DNA of 64,000 bases from Variovorax paradoxus (GCF_902712855.1 NZ_LR743507.1:310001-374000); one strand, 5' to 3'; numbered from the stretch's first letter, positions 16,438-24,750 are shown. Numbers and translations are program-made. Notes: generated by a model from the letters alone, not told the origin.

Positions 16438-17412
16438 ATGAGCCTCGAACGCACGCTCACCGTCCGCGTCGAACGCATCTCGCGGCAGACGCCGGAAATC
16501 CTGGCCTTCGAGCTGGTCCACCCGTGGGGCCGGCCGCTGCCGGCCTACGAGGCCGGTGCGCACATCGACGTGCATATGCCCGGCGGCTTCTCGCGGCAGT
16601 ACTCGCTGGCGCGCGCGCCAGGCATGCCGGGTGCGTCGGACGCGAGCCGCTACGTGATCGGCGTGAAGCGCGAGACCGGCAGCCGCGGCGGCTCCGCCTC
16701 GATGCACGAGCGCGTGCGCGAAGGCGACCTGCTGCCGATCAGCGCGCCGCGCAACACGTTCCCGCTGCGCGAGGAGGCCACGCACCACCTGCTGCTGGCT
16801 GGCGGCATCGGCATGACGCCGCTGCTGGCCATGGCGCAGGCGCTGGCCGCGCGCGGCGCGCGGTTCACGCTGTGCGTGTTCGCCCGCGGCGAGGAGCACC
16901 TGGCCTTCGCCGGCGCGCTGCGCGATCCCGCGCTGGCGCCGCACCTGCGGCTGCACCTGGACCAGGGCGACGCGTCCAGCCGCATCGACCTGCGCGCCCT
17001 GCTCGCCGACCGCGAACAGGGCACGCACCTCTACGTGTGCGGCCCCGGCGGCTTCATGCAGGCGGTGCGCGAGGCAGCCGCGCACTGGCCCGAGGACGCG
17101 TTGCATGCCGAGTACTTCGCCGCGCCGACCGATGCCAGCACCGCCGCCGGCCTGCCCTTCACGCTGAAGCTCGCGCAGCGCGGCATCACGGTGCCGGTGG
17201 CCGCCGACCAGACCGCTGTCGACGCGCTGCACGAAGTGGGCATCGACATTCCGGTGTCGTGCCAGCAGGGCCTGTGCGGCACCTGCGTCGTCGAGGGCGA
17301 CGGCGAAGGCGCAGAGCACCGCGACTTCTGCCTCACCGGCAGCGAGCGCCGCCACAAGGTGGCGCTGTGCTGCTCGCGCGCCAAGGGCACGGAACTGGTG
17401 CTGCAGCTGTGA
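16438..17412 (+). CDS. Phthalate-dioxygenase-reductase-type oxidoreductase (FMN, NADH, 2Fe-2S)
   Basis: The 324-residue protein is a PDR/VanB-class reductase with a flavin domain containing GGFSRQYSLA near residues 49-58 and an NAD domain with LLLAGGIGMTPLLAMA near 119-134. A C-terminal plant-type [2Fe-2S] ferredoxin domain has cysteines in SCQQGLCGTC and in ALCCS. Such proteins pass electrons from NADH to a Rieske oxygenase. No oxygenase gene is present in this cluster, which is unusual. AAAGGGAGAG precedes the ATG at 16438. Its stop overlaps the start of the TetR gene. Confidence 0.88.
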   Translation: MSLERTLTVRVERISRQTPEILAFELVHPWGRPLPAYEAGAHIDVHMPGGFSRQYSLARAPGMPGASDASRYVIGVKRETGSRGGSASMHERVREGDLLPISAPRNTFPLREEATHHLLLAGGIGMTPLLAMAQALAARGARFTLCVFARGEEHLAFAGALRDPALAPHLRLHLDQGDASSRIDLRALLADREQGTHLYVCGPGGFMQAVREAAAHWPEDALHAEYFAAPTDASTAAGLPFTLKLAQRGITVPVAADQTAVDALHEVGIDIPVSCQQGLCGTCVVEGDGEGAEHRDFCLTGSERRHKVALCCSRAKGTELVLQL

Positions 17413-18074
17413 GCGCACGTCCGCCCATCGCCGAGGAAGGCGACGCCGAGGCACCCGCCACGCGCGGTCGCTCGCGCAAGTACACGCAGGTGCTGGGCCT
17501 CATCAACCAGGCGGCCATCGAGGTGTTCGCGACCGAGGGGCTGGCCGGCGCGTCGACGCAAGCCATCGCCGACAAGGCCGGGCTGTCGAAGGCGCAGCTG
17601 CACTACTACATCGACAGCAAGGAGGCGCTGTACCGCCAGGTGCTGCAGGACGTGCTGACCGACTGGATCGTGGTGTTCGGCTTCAGCGACGAGGCCTTCG
17701 GCCCGCGCAAGGTGCTGAGCGACCTGATCCACCGCAAGATGATGTTCTCGTTCCAGCACCCGTTGCGCTCGCGCATCTTCACTGCGGAGATGATGCGCGG
17801 CGCGCCCGTGCTCAACAGCATGATGGACACGAGCAAGCAGCGCACCGACCAGGCCGCCGCCGTGATCCAGAACTGGATGAACCAGGGCCTGATGGACAAG
17901 GCCGACCCGATGCTCGTGCTGTTCCACATCTGGGCCGTGACGCAGTTCTACGCCGACCATGCCACCCAGGCCGCCTACTTTCGCGACACCGCGCAGCAAG
18001 GCGACGACAAGGACCGGCGCTACCTGATCGAGCAGGTGACCGACTTCCTGCTCAAGGGCGCAGGCGTCAGGTAG
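17409..18074 (+). CDS. TetR-family regulator, RutR/YcdC-like
   Basis: The 221-residue protein has a TetR helix-turn-helix at about residues 20-70 (GLAGASTQAIADKAGLSKAQ, then LHYYIDSKEALYRQVL). Its ligand domain resembles RutR (YcdC), the uracil/thymine-responsive regulator of pyrimidine and nitrogen genes. The GTG at 17409 overlaps the reductase stop (GTGA), so it is translationally coupled and the last operon gene. It probably represses this operon in response to the substrate. The palindrome at 10559 is a candidate site. The ligand is unknown. Confidence 0.85.
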   Translation: MSARPPIAEEGDAEAPATRGRSRKYTQVLGLINQAAIEVFATEGLAGASTQAIADKAGLSKAQLHYYIDSKEALYRQVLQDVLTDWIVVFGFSDEAFGPRKVLSDLIHRKMMFSFQHPLRSRIFTAEMMRGAPVLNSMMDTSKQRTDQAAAVIQNWMNQGLMDKADPMLVLFHIWAVTQFYADHATQAAYFRDTAQQGDDKDRRYLIEQVTDFLLKGAGVR

Positions 18075-18091
18075 AGCGGGACTTTTCACGG

Positions 18092-18183
18092 AACACCGAG
18101 GAACCGGCTCTGCCGGGCCTCCGGTGTTGCCCCCGGGCAGGGATTGGCGAAGCGCCACGAAGTGCGCGCAGCCTGGGGCGAGC
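18092..18183 (-). repeat. 3'-end hairpin element, copy A
   Basis: This is one of five related elements. The 37-nt hairpin (18092-18128) has arms AACACCG/CGGTGTT, an AGG/CCT step and an inner CCGGC/GCCGG stem. A C-rich/G-rich segment follows, then a conserved CCCCAGGC tail beside the stop codon of the RidA gene at 18184. It lies between the convergent TetR and RidA genes. Confidence 0.85.
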
Positions 18184-18639
18184 CTATTGCGGCAGGTACA
18201 TGGTGGCTTCCACCTCCACCAGCACCTCGTCGCCCGGCAGGAAGCGCGACACCTCCACCACCGTGCTCACCGGCGGTTCGCCCGGATAGAACAGGCCGCG
18301 CACGCGGTTGTAGAACGCGTAGTGCGGCAGGTGGCGGAAGTACTGCACCAGCTTCACCACGTCTTCCATCGTGCCGCCGTGATCAGCCGCGATCTGGCGG
18401 ATGCGTTCCAGCACGAACCAGCTCTGCGCCACGATGGGCGCCTCGAACACGTCGACCGACATCTGCCCCGTGGCGTAGCCCACGCCCTGCAGCGCGGTGC
18501 GGGCTTCTTCGGGGATGGCGTCGTAGCCGGCCACCGCGCGGCGCGTGGCCGGGTCGACCGCGACCACGCCGCTCATAAAGATGAAATCGCCGACGCGCTT
18601 GGCGGCGGCATAGTTGGCCATCGGCTTGCCCATGCTCAT
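18184..18639 (-). CDS. RidA-family (YjgF/YER057c/UK114) protein
   Basis: The 151-residue protein matches the RidA family, with conserved FIFMSGVVAVDPATR near residues 19-33 and the C-terminal EVEATMYLP. RidA proteins are trimers that hydrolyse reactive enamine/imine intermediates to keto acids and ammonia, and catabolic-operon versions act in pathway-specific deamination. The ATG at 18639 overlaps the TGA of the upstream amidohydrolase gene (ATGA), so the two are coupled. It ends the tetronate operon and is followed directly by repeat element A. The classical RidA arginine region is not obvious, so the exact activity is uncertain. Confidence 0.85.
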   Translation of the reverse strand: MSMGKPMANYAAAKRVGDFIFMSGVVAVDPATRRAVAGYDAIPEEARTALQGVGYATGQMSVDVFEAPIVAQSWFVLERIRQIAADHGGTMEDVVKLVQYFRHLPHYAFYNRVRGLFYPGEPPVSTVVEVSRFLPGDEVLVEVEATMYLPQ

Positions 18640-19844
18640 GGGGTGTTCTCCGGATTCTTTTCAAGGATTCGGCCCGCGCGGATGACGGTGCGTTGCCGTC
18701 CGCGCGGACCGATGAGTTCGTGTTCGTCGGTGGCCGACAGCACCAGCAGGTCGGCCGGGCAGCCCGGCGCGATTCGCCCGTTCCACGCGAGCCCCAGCGC
18801 GTTGGCAGGGCTCACGGTCACGGCATCGAGCCAGTCGGAGGCCGGCGCCAGGTGCGCCATCTGCACGCCCAGGCCGAAGGTCTCCAGCAGGTCGTAGCTG
18901 CCGTAGGGATAGAACGCGTCCTGCACGTTGTCGGTCGCCAGGCTCGCACGCAAGCCCCGTGCCGACGCCTCGCGGATGCGCGTGATGCCGCGCTGCACCG
19001 GCGTGCGGTCCCAGGCGCCCTGCAGGTAGAGGTTGGTGGTGGGCAGCGCGACGAGGTGCAGGCCCGCGCCGGCGCACAGCGCGAGCGTTTCGGCGGCGAC
19101 CGCATCGTCCTGCACCGAGAGCGAGCAGCAATGCCCGCAGACCACGCCGTGCGTGAAATCGCGCGCGCGCACCAGCTGCGCGATGCTGCGCAGCCCGACG
19201 GCTTCGGCATCGAGTCCCTCGTCGACATGGAAGTCGAGGCCCAGTCCGTGCTGCTGCGCCAGGTCGAACACGCGCCCGAGCTTGTGCACGATGCCTTCGT
19301 TGCGGTAGACGAACGCGCCGAGCGTGCCGCCCGCGCGCTTCACCTCGCGCGCGATGCGGTCGCCGGCCGCGAGGTCGGCGAACAGGTCGAGCGGCGTGAG
19401 CGAGACGAACTGCAGCTCGACGCGGCCGCGCCATTCTTCGCGCAGTGCCTCGAAAACGGCCAGCGCGGCCGGCGGCTCGGCCTGAACCCAGTCGAGGTGC
19501 GTGCGCAATGCGCGCGTGCCCGACTCCCATGCGTCGCGCAAGGCGCGCTCCATGCGGATGCGCAGCGATTCGCCGGTCCAGCTCTCGCGGTGCCGGTTCA
19601 TGCGGTCGATGGCGGCGAACAGGTTGCCCTGCGCGGCGCCGACGTCCTGCACGGTGTAGTTCTTGTCGATGTGCGCGTGCGCGTCGACCAGCGCGCTCAG
19701 CAGCGTGCCGCGTGCATGCGCCTGCCGGGCGCTCGGCACGACCGATTCGACCCTGTCGCCCGCCAGCGTGACGTCGAACACCTGGGCGTCGCCGGCCGCG
19801 AAGCCGCGCAAGGGCACGGGAATGCGCAGCGCCTCGAGCTTCAT
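18636..19844 (-). CDS. Cytosine-deaminase-like amidohydrolase
   Basis: This 402-residue protein is an amidohydrolase-superfamily enzyme of the CodA/AtzC type. Metal ligands are visible in DAHAHIDKNY near residue 57, FHVDEGLD near 215, VCGHCCSL near 245 and LATDNVQDAFYPYG near 320. Members hydrolytically deaminate cytosine, isoguanine or N-substituted heterocycles. The ATG at 19844 overlaps the stop of otnI (ATGA) and its own stop overlaps the RidA start, so it is locked into the tetronate operon. Its presence suggests the operon also handles a nitrogen-bearing precursor; that is inference. Confidence 0.84.
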   Translation of the reverse strand: MKLEALRIPVPLRGFAAGDAQVFDVTLAGDRVESVVPSARQAHARGTLLSALVDAHAHIDKNYTVQDVGAAQGNLFAAIDRMNRHRESWTGESLRIRMERALRDAWESGTRALRTHLDWVQAEPPAALAVFEALREEWRGRVELQFVSLTPLDLFADLAAGDRIAREVKRAGGTLGAFVYRNEGIVHKLGRVFDLAQQHGLGLDFHVDEGLDAEAVGLRSIAQLVRARDFTHGVVCGHCCSLSVQDDAVAAETLALCAGAGLHLVALPTTNLYLQGAWDRTPVQRGITRIREASARGLRASLATDNVQDAFYPYGSYDLLETFGLGVQMAHLAPASDWLDAVTVSPANALGLAWNGRIAPGCPADLLVLSATDEHELIGPRGRQRTVIRAGRILEKNPENTP

Positions 19845-20659
19845 GCGCGCTGTCGCTGCGCGCGCAGCCAGCCGAGCCCGTCCGATGTCCCGCCCGGCAC
19901 CGCGCCGCGGCGCGGCCGGTATTCGCAGCCGACCCAGCCCTGCCAGCCGCATTGCGCCGACACCTCGTCGAGCACGTCGAACAGGTACGGATAGTTCTGC
20001 TCGCCGGTGTCGGGCTCGTTCCGGTCGGGCACGCCCGCGATCTGGATGTGGCCGACGCGGCCCGTGGGCAGGTACTTGCGGATCTTCATCGCCACGTCGC
20101 CCTCGACGATCTGGCAGTGGTACAGGTCCATCTGCACCTTGAGGTTGGGCGCGCCCACCGCTTCGACGATCTCGTGCGCATGGTCCTGCCGGTTGAGGAA
20201 GAAGCCGGGAATGTCGCGCGTGTTGATCGGCTCGATCAGCACGTCGAGCTTCGCCTTGGCGGCTTCGGCCGAGGCCCAGCGCAGGTTGTCGAGGTACACC
20301 GGCTGCAGCGCGTCGCGCTCGAGCCCTTCGGGCACGAGGCCGGCCATGACGTGGATGCGCGGACATGCGAGTGCCACGGCGTAGTCGATGGCCCTGGCAA
20401 TGCCTTCGCGGAACTCGGCGTCGCGCCCGGGCAGGCAGGCCAGGCCGCGTTCGCCGCCGGCCCAGTCGCCGGGCGGTCCGTTGAACAGCACCTGCTGCAG
20501 GCCGTTGTGCTCGAGCCGCGCGAGGATGTCCTCCTTCGCGAAGTCGTACGGAAAGAGGTACTCCACGGCCTCGAAGCCGTCTTTCGCGGCGGCATCGAAT
20601 CGGTCGAGAAAGGCGAGCTCCGGATAGAGCATCGACAGGTTGGCGGCGAATTGGGGCAT
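19841..20659 (-). CDS. otnI: 2-oxo-tetronate isomerase, hydroxypyruvate isomerase family
   Basis: The 272-residue TIM-barrel protein matches the Hyi/OtnI family: FAANLSMLYPELAFLDRFD at the N-terminus, VLIEPINTRDIPGFFLNRQD at mid-length, and QIAGVPDRNEPDTGEQNYPY near the metal site. In the tetronate pathway OtnI isomerises 2-oxo-tetronate to 3-oxo-tetronate for phosphorylation by OtnK. Adjacent otnC and otnK support this over the hydroxypyruvate isomerase alternative. It starts 12 bp after otnC and overlaps the amidohydrolase gene by four bases. Confidence 0.88.
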   Translation of the reverse strand: MPQFAANLSMLYPELAFLDRFDAAAKDGFEAVEYLFPYDFAKEDILARLEHNGLQQVLFNGPPGDWAGGERGLACLPGRDAEFREGIARAIDYAVALACPRIHVMAGLVPEGLERDALQPVYLDNLRWASAEAAKAKLDVLIEPINTRDIPGFFLNRQDHAHEIVEAVGAPNLKVQMDLYHCQIVEGDVAMKIRKYLPTGRVGHIQIAGVPDRNEPDTGEQNYPYLFDVLDEVSAQCGWQGWVGCEYRPRRGAVPGGTSDGLGWLRAQRQRA

Positions 20660-20671
20660 GGGGTGTTTGTA

Positions 20672-21334
20672 CTACCAGCGCGCACCGAAGGCGCGGCGCA
20701 GTTCGTCGATCTGTTCGGCATCCAGCGGTGCGGGCGTCGAGCCTGCAAGCACCTGGAGCCGGGCGGTTTCCTCGAGTTCCTCGAGCACGGACATGGCGGC
20801 GGCCGGCGTGTCGTGCCAGACGTTGGGGCCCAGGCGCGTGAGCATCACGGCGCGCACCGGCGTGCCGGCGGCGCCGAAGCGCTCGATGGCTTGCGCCACC
20901 TGTTCTGCCGCTTCCGGCGCGCCGGGGCGGTGGTACGCAACGACCGGCACGTGACCGACCTTCATCACGAAGTACGGCGTGAGCGCAGCGAGCAACTCGT
21001 CGCCCGGGTCTTTCAGCGTGAGCGCCACGCAGTGCGTGCTGTGCGTGTGGATGACGCACGCGGTGTTCGCGTCGAACCTGCGCGCGGCGGCGTAGATGCG
21101 CGTGTGCAGCGCGATGGTCTTGCTGGCGCGGTCGCCGCCGGTCTGCCGGCCATTCGCATCCAGCCTGGCCAGGCGGGCGGGGTCGAGGAAACCCAGGCAT
21201 GCATCGGTCGGCGTGATGAGGAAGCCGTCGTCCAGCCGCACGCTGATGTTCCCGGCGGTGGCGTGCACGTAGCCACGCTCGAACAGGCTGCGGCCTGCGC
21301 GGCAGATTTCTTCTCGGGCTTGGGTTTCTGTCAT
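20672..21334 (-). CDS. otnC: 3-oxo-tetronate 4-phosphate decarboxylase, class II aldolase family
   Basis: This 220-residue protein has the class II aldolase/adducin fold: an N-terminal helix with GYVHATAGNISVRL, then SKTIALHTRIY, and the zinc ligands HTHSTHC near residues 103-109. OtnC decarboxylates 3-oxo-tetronate 4-phosphate to dihydroxyacetone phosphate. Fuculose-phosphate aldolase is the alternative, but the neighbouring kinase, isomerase and dehydrogenases make OtnC the better call. A 182-bp gap with an inverted repeat separates it from the upstream otnK gene. Confidence 0.87.
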   Translation of the reverse strand: MTETQAREEICRAGRSLFERGYVHATAGNISVRLDDGFLITPTDACLGFLDPARLARLDANGRQTGGDRASKTIALHTRIYAAARRFDANTACVIHTHSTHCVALTLKDPGDELLAALTPYFVMKVGHVPVVAYHRPGAPEAAEQVAQAIERFGAAGTPVRAVMLTRLGPNVWHDTPAAAMSVLEELEETARLQVLAGSTPAPLDAEQIDELRRAFGARW

Positions 21335-21376
21335 GTTCCTTGCTGTATTGCTGTTCGGGACGGGTGCACAGGCCGC

Positions 21377-21446
21377 CGGGTACTTCCCTCCGCGTATGTC
21401 CTCCGGCCTTCGGCTTCCCCCTTCATTTCGCTGCGGGAAGCACCCG
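21377..21446. repeat. Long imperfect inverted repeat in otnK-otnC gap
   Basis: Arms of 12 bp (21377-21388 CGGGTACTTCCC and 21435-21446 GGGAAGCACCCG, one mismatch) enclose about 46 bp that include a small CCGGCCTTCGGC hairpin. It occupies the otherwise gene-free 21335-21516 gap inside the operon. The looped layout and composition suggest a dispersed repeat or an mRNA processing structure; I see no second copy here. Confidence 0.5.
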
Positions 21447-21516
21447 ACGCCCTGTTCACTTGGACACGCTGTCGGTTCGCGGCGATCAACGACCGCCGTC
21501 GTGATCGCGCCCCGAA

Positions 21517-22797
21517 TCAGTGAGCGTCACCCCAACCCAAAAACGCCTTCGTAAAAAAATCGTCGCTGCCGAAGTTGCCGGACTTCAGCGCAATGTGCAA
21601 GCCCGATACAGGCGCGGCTTCGGAGCGCGCATGGCACCACGGCACACCCGGGTCGATCTGCGGGCCGATCTGCATCTGTGCAATGCCCAGCGCCTGCACG
21701 CAGGCGCCGGAGGTCTCGCCGCCGGCCACCACCAACTGGTGCACGCCGCGTTCGACCAAGCCGCGCGCGATGGCGGCGATGGTGCGCTCGACCATCGCGC
21801 CCGCTTGCTCCACGCCGAGCTGGCCCTGCACCGACTTCACGTCGCCCGCCTCGGCGGTCGAGTAGACGAGCACCGGGCCCTTGTCGATCAACGGCGCGGC
21901 CCACGACAGCACCTCGGCCGCAACGTCCATGCCCTGCGCAATGCGCAGCGGATCGATGGCCTTCGCAGCGCCGCCGCGCTGGATGAAGTCATGCACCTGG
22001 CGGTTGGTGGCGAGCGAACAACTGCCCGAGACCACCGCCGTCTTGCCACTCGCTTTCGGCAATGCGCTGGCCTGCGACGACGGCGCCAGGCCGAAGTTGG
22101 CCGGCAGGCCGATGGCCACGCCCGAGCCCGCCGTGAGCAAGGGCAACTTCGCAAGTGCCGGGCCCATGCGCAGCAGGTCGTCGTTCGACACCGCATCGAC
22201 GACGGCGATCGACACACCCTCGGCCTTCAGTTGCGCGATGCGCTCCTCGATGGCTTGCGCGCCGCGCGCGACCACCGCGTAGTCGATCAGGCCCACCTTG
22301 CGCCTGCACTGCGCCTGCAGCACCCGCACCAGGTTCGGGTCGGTCATGGGCGTGAGCGGGTGGTTCTGCATGCCGCTCTCGTTGAGCAGCACGTCGCCCG
22401 CGAACAGGTAGCCCTTGAACACGGTGCGCTTGTTGTCGGGGAAGGCGGGCGTGGCGATGGTGAAGTCGCATTGCAGCGCGTCCATCAGCGCTTCGGTGAC
22501 GGGGCCGATGTTGCCTTGCGGCGTGCTGTCGAAAGTGGAGCAGTACTTGAAGTAGATCTGCTGCGCACCCTGCGCCTGCAACCAGCGCAGCGCGGCCAGC
22601 GACTGGGCGATGGCATCGGCGGGCGCAATGGTGCGCGACTTGAGCGCGACCACCACCGCGTCGACCTCGGCGCCGAGCGGCCCTTCGGGCACGCCGATGG
22701 CCTGCACGACACGCATGCCTGCGCGCACCAGATTGTTGGCGAGGTCGGTGGCGCCGGTGAAATCGTCGGCGATGCAGCCGAGCACGAGCTTGGGCAT
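21517..22797 (-). CDS. otnK: 3-oxo-tetronate 4-kinase (DUF1537 four-carbon acid sugar kinase)
   Basis: The 426-residue protein is a DUF1537 kinase. The N-terminal domain carries GCIADDFTGATDLANNLV near residues 7-24, the acid-sugar binding part. The C-terminal nucleotide-binding domain has VSGSCSLATNRQV near 260 and the VVAGGETSGACVQAL motif near 375. OtnK phosphorylates 3-oxo-tetronate with ATP. DUF1537 also includes D-threonate kinase (DtnK), but OtnI and OtnC nearby indicate OtnK. The gene is three bases downstream of denD and clearly cotranscribed with it. Confidence 0.9.
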   Translation of the reverse strand: MPKLVLGCIADDFTGATDLANNLVRAGMRVVQAIGVPEGPLGAEVDAVVVALKSRTIAPADAIAQSLAALRWLQAQGAQQIYFKYCSTFDSTPQGNIGPVTEALMDALQCDFTIATPAFPDNKRTVFKGYLFAGDVLLNESGMQNHPLTPMTDPNLVRVLQAQCRRKVGLIDYAVVARGAQAIEERIAQLKAEGVSIAVVDAVSNDDLLRMGPALAKLPLLTAGSGVAIGLPANFGLAPSSQASALPKASGKTAVVSGSCSLATNRQVHDFIQRGGAAKAIDPLRIAQGMDVAAEVLSWAAPLIDKGPVLVYSTAEAGDVKSVQGQLGVEQAGAMVERTIAAIARGLVERGVHQLVVAGGETSGACVQALGIAQMQIGPQIDPGVPWCHARSEAAPVSGLHIALKSGNFGSDDFFTKAFLGWGDAH

Positions 22798-22800
22798 GGC

Positions 22801-23814
22801 TCAGTCCTTCAGCGGCAGCTTGACGGCCTGCGCGTTCTCGCGCACGTAGTCGCGCAGGATCGCGTCGAAGCTCGCGTCGGCCTTCAGGCCCAGCGCCTCG
22901 GCGCGCGCCGCATGGATGCGGCTGGGCCAGCTGGTGACGATCTTCGCGACGGCGGCATCGGGCTCCCAGTCGATCAGGCCGGTCGCGTCCGGGCCCGCGA
23001 TGCGCTCGAGCGCCTGCGCCATCTCGCGCACGGTGGTGGTCAGCGCGGGCAGGTTGACCGCGGTGCGAGCGCCCCACTCGGTGGCGCTGGCCGTGGCCGC
23101 GCGCACGATGCCCTGCACGGTGTTGCCGGGCGAGGCCAGCGCGACGGGCGTGTCGGGCGACACGGGGCAGCGCGCGCGCTCGCCGGCCAGCGGCTCGCGC
23201 AGCATGCCGCTCAGGAAGCTCGACGCCGCGCCGTTGGGCTTGCCAGGACGCACCGACACCGTCATGAGCCGCACGTTGCGGCCTTGCACGAAACCCTTGC
23301 GCGTGAAGTCGGCCACGAGCTGCTCGCCGATGAACTTCTGGATGCCGTAGCTGTTCTGCGGCGTGGGCAGCGTGGTGTCCTCGATGACGGCAGGAAGGCG
23401 TTGCTCGGGCGAATCGCCGAACACCGCCACCGAGCTGGAGAACACGAACACCGGCGCGTGGCCGGCGCGGCGGCAGGCTTCGAGCAGGGCGCGCGTGGTG
23501 TCGAGGTTGCTGCGCATGCCCAGGTCGAAGTCGGCCTCGCACTCGCCGCTCACGGCCGCGGCCAGGTGGAACACCGCGTGGGTGTCGGCCAGCGGCAGCG
23601 CGCCGCTGCCGGCCTGCTCGTGGAGGTCGCCCTGAACGAACTGCACGCGCGCGTCGCCGGCCAGGTCGGCGGGCGGCGGCACGCGGTCGGCCAGCGTGAC
23701 GCGAGAGACGGGCTGCGCGGCGCCGCCGGCCAGCGAGAGGTTGCCGCCTGCGAGCAAGGTGCGGGCGAGGCGCGCACCGAGAAAGCCGCAGCCGCCGGTG
23801 ATGAGGATGTTCAT
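22801..23814 (-). CDS. denD: D-erythronate dehydrogenase, NAD-dependent epimerase/dehydratase family
   Basis: This 337-residue extended SDR protein begins MNILITGGCGFLGARLA with the GxxGxxG dinucleotide site. It contains NSYGIQKFIGEQLV, the YxxxK catalytic pair, near residues 153-166. DenD oxidises D-erythronate at C2 to the 2-oxo acid that OtnI isomerises. The epimerase fold alone would be ambiguous, but position between ltnD and otnK makes DenD likely. The start at 23814 is 18 bp after ltnD. Confidence 0.87.
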   Translation of the reverse strand: MNILITGGCGFLGARLARTLLAGGNLSLAGGAAQPVSRVTLADRVPPPADLAGDARVQFVQGDLHEQAGSGALPLADTHAVFHLAAAVSGECEADFDLGMRSNLDTTRALLEACRRAGHAPVFVFSSSVAVFGDSPEQRLPAVIEDTTLPTPQNSYGIQKFIGEQLVADFTRKGFVQGRNVRLMTVSVRPGKPNGAASSFLSGMLREPLAGERARCPVSPDTPVALASPGNTVQGIVRAATASATEWGARTAVNLPALTTTVREMAQALERIAGPDATGLIDWEPDAAVAKIVTSWPSRIHAARAEALGLKADASFDAILRDYVRENAQAVKLPLKD

Positions 23815-23832
23815 GGTGTCTCTCTTCTTTCT

Positions 23833-24750
23833 TCAGGCTTGTTTTTTCGAGGGCACCTCGATGCCCGGGAAGATCTTGATGACCGCGCTGTCGTCCTCGC
23901 GCGCGTAGCCCGCGGTCGAGGCCTGCATGAACATCTGGTGCGCGGTCGACGACAGCGGCAGCGGAAACTTGCTGGCGCGCGCCACGTCGAGCACCAGACC
24001 CAGGTCCTTCACGAAGATGTCGACGGCCGACAGCGGCGTGTAGTCGCCCGCGAGCACGTGCGCCATGCGGTTCTCGAACATCCAGCTGTTGCCCGCGCTG
24101 TGGGTGATCACCTCGTAGAGCGCCGCCGGGTCCACACCTTCGCGCAAGCCCAGCGCCATGGCCTCGGCCGCCGCGGCGATGTGCACGCCGGCCAGCAGCT
24201 GGTTGATGACCTTCACCTTGCTGCCCGCGCCCGCGCTGTCGCCCAGGCGGTAGACCTTGGCGGCCATGGCATCGAGCAGCGCGCCGGCCTTCTCGTAGGC
24301 GGCGGGCGTGCCCGCGGTCATCATCGTCATCTGGCCGCTCGCGGCCTTGGCGGCGCCGCCGGAGATGGGCGCGTCGAGGTACAGCAGGCCGAGCTTTTCG
24401 AGGCGCGCCTCGAGCGCCACCGACCAGTTCGGGTCGACGGTGGAGCACATCACGAACAGGCTGCCGGGCTTCATCGACGCGGCGCAGCCCGGGGTGCTGC
24501 CGTCGCCGAACAGCACCGACTCGGTCTGCGCGGCGTTGACGACCACGCTGACCACGACGTCGCATTGCGCGCCGAGCGTGGCGAGCGTGTCGCAGGCGGT
24601 GCCGCCGTCGCGCGCGAAGGCTTCGGCCACGTCCCGGCGCACGTCGAACACATGCGGCGCATGGCCCGCGCGGCGCAGCGACTGCGCCATGCCGGCGCCC
24701 ATGGCGCCGAGGCCGACAAGGCCCACGACGGGGGATTGGAGGGTGGTCAT
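23833..24750 (-). CDS. ltnD: L-threonate dehydrogenase, 3-hydroxyisobutyrate dehydrogenase family
   Basis: The 305-residue protein has the beta-hydroxyacid dehydrogenase pattern: Rossmann GLVGLGAMGAGMAQSL near residues 10-25, substrate loop DAPISGGAAKAASGQM near 126-141, and GAGSKVKVINQLL with catalytic Lys near 178. LtnD oxidises L-threonate to 2-oxo-tetronate with NAD. The ATG at 24750 starts directly at the Rossmann strand; a longer in-frame reading adds an unconserved tail. It is the first structural gene after the GntR regulator, with a palindrome at 24806-24828 upstream. Confidence 0.88.
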   Translation of the reverse strand: MTTLQSPVVGLVGLGAMGAGMAQSLRRAGHAPHVFDVRRDVAEAFARDGGTACDTLATLGAQCDVVVSVVVNAAQTESVLFGDGSTPGCAASMKPGSLFVMCSTVDPNWSVALEARLEKLGLLYLDAPISGGAAKAASGQMTMMTAGTPAAYEKAGALLDAMAAKVYRLGDSAGAGSKVKVINQLLAGVHIAAAAEAMALGLREGVDPAALYEVITHSAGNSWMFENRMAHVLAGDYTPLSAVDIFVKDLGLVLDVARASKFPLPLSSTAHQMFMQASTAGYAREDDSAVIKIFPGIEVPSKKQA

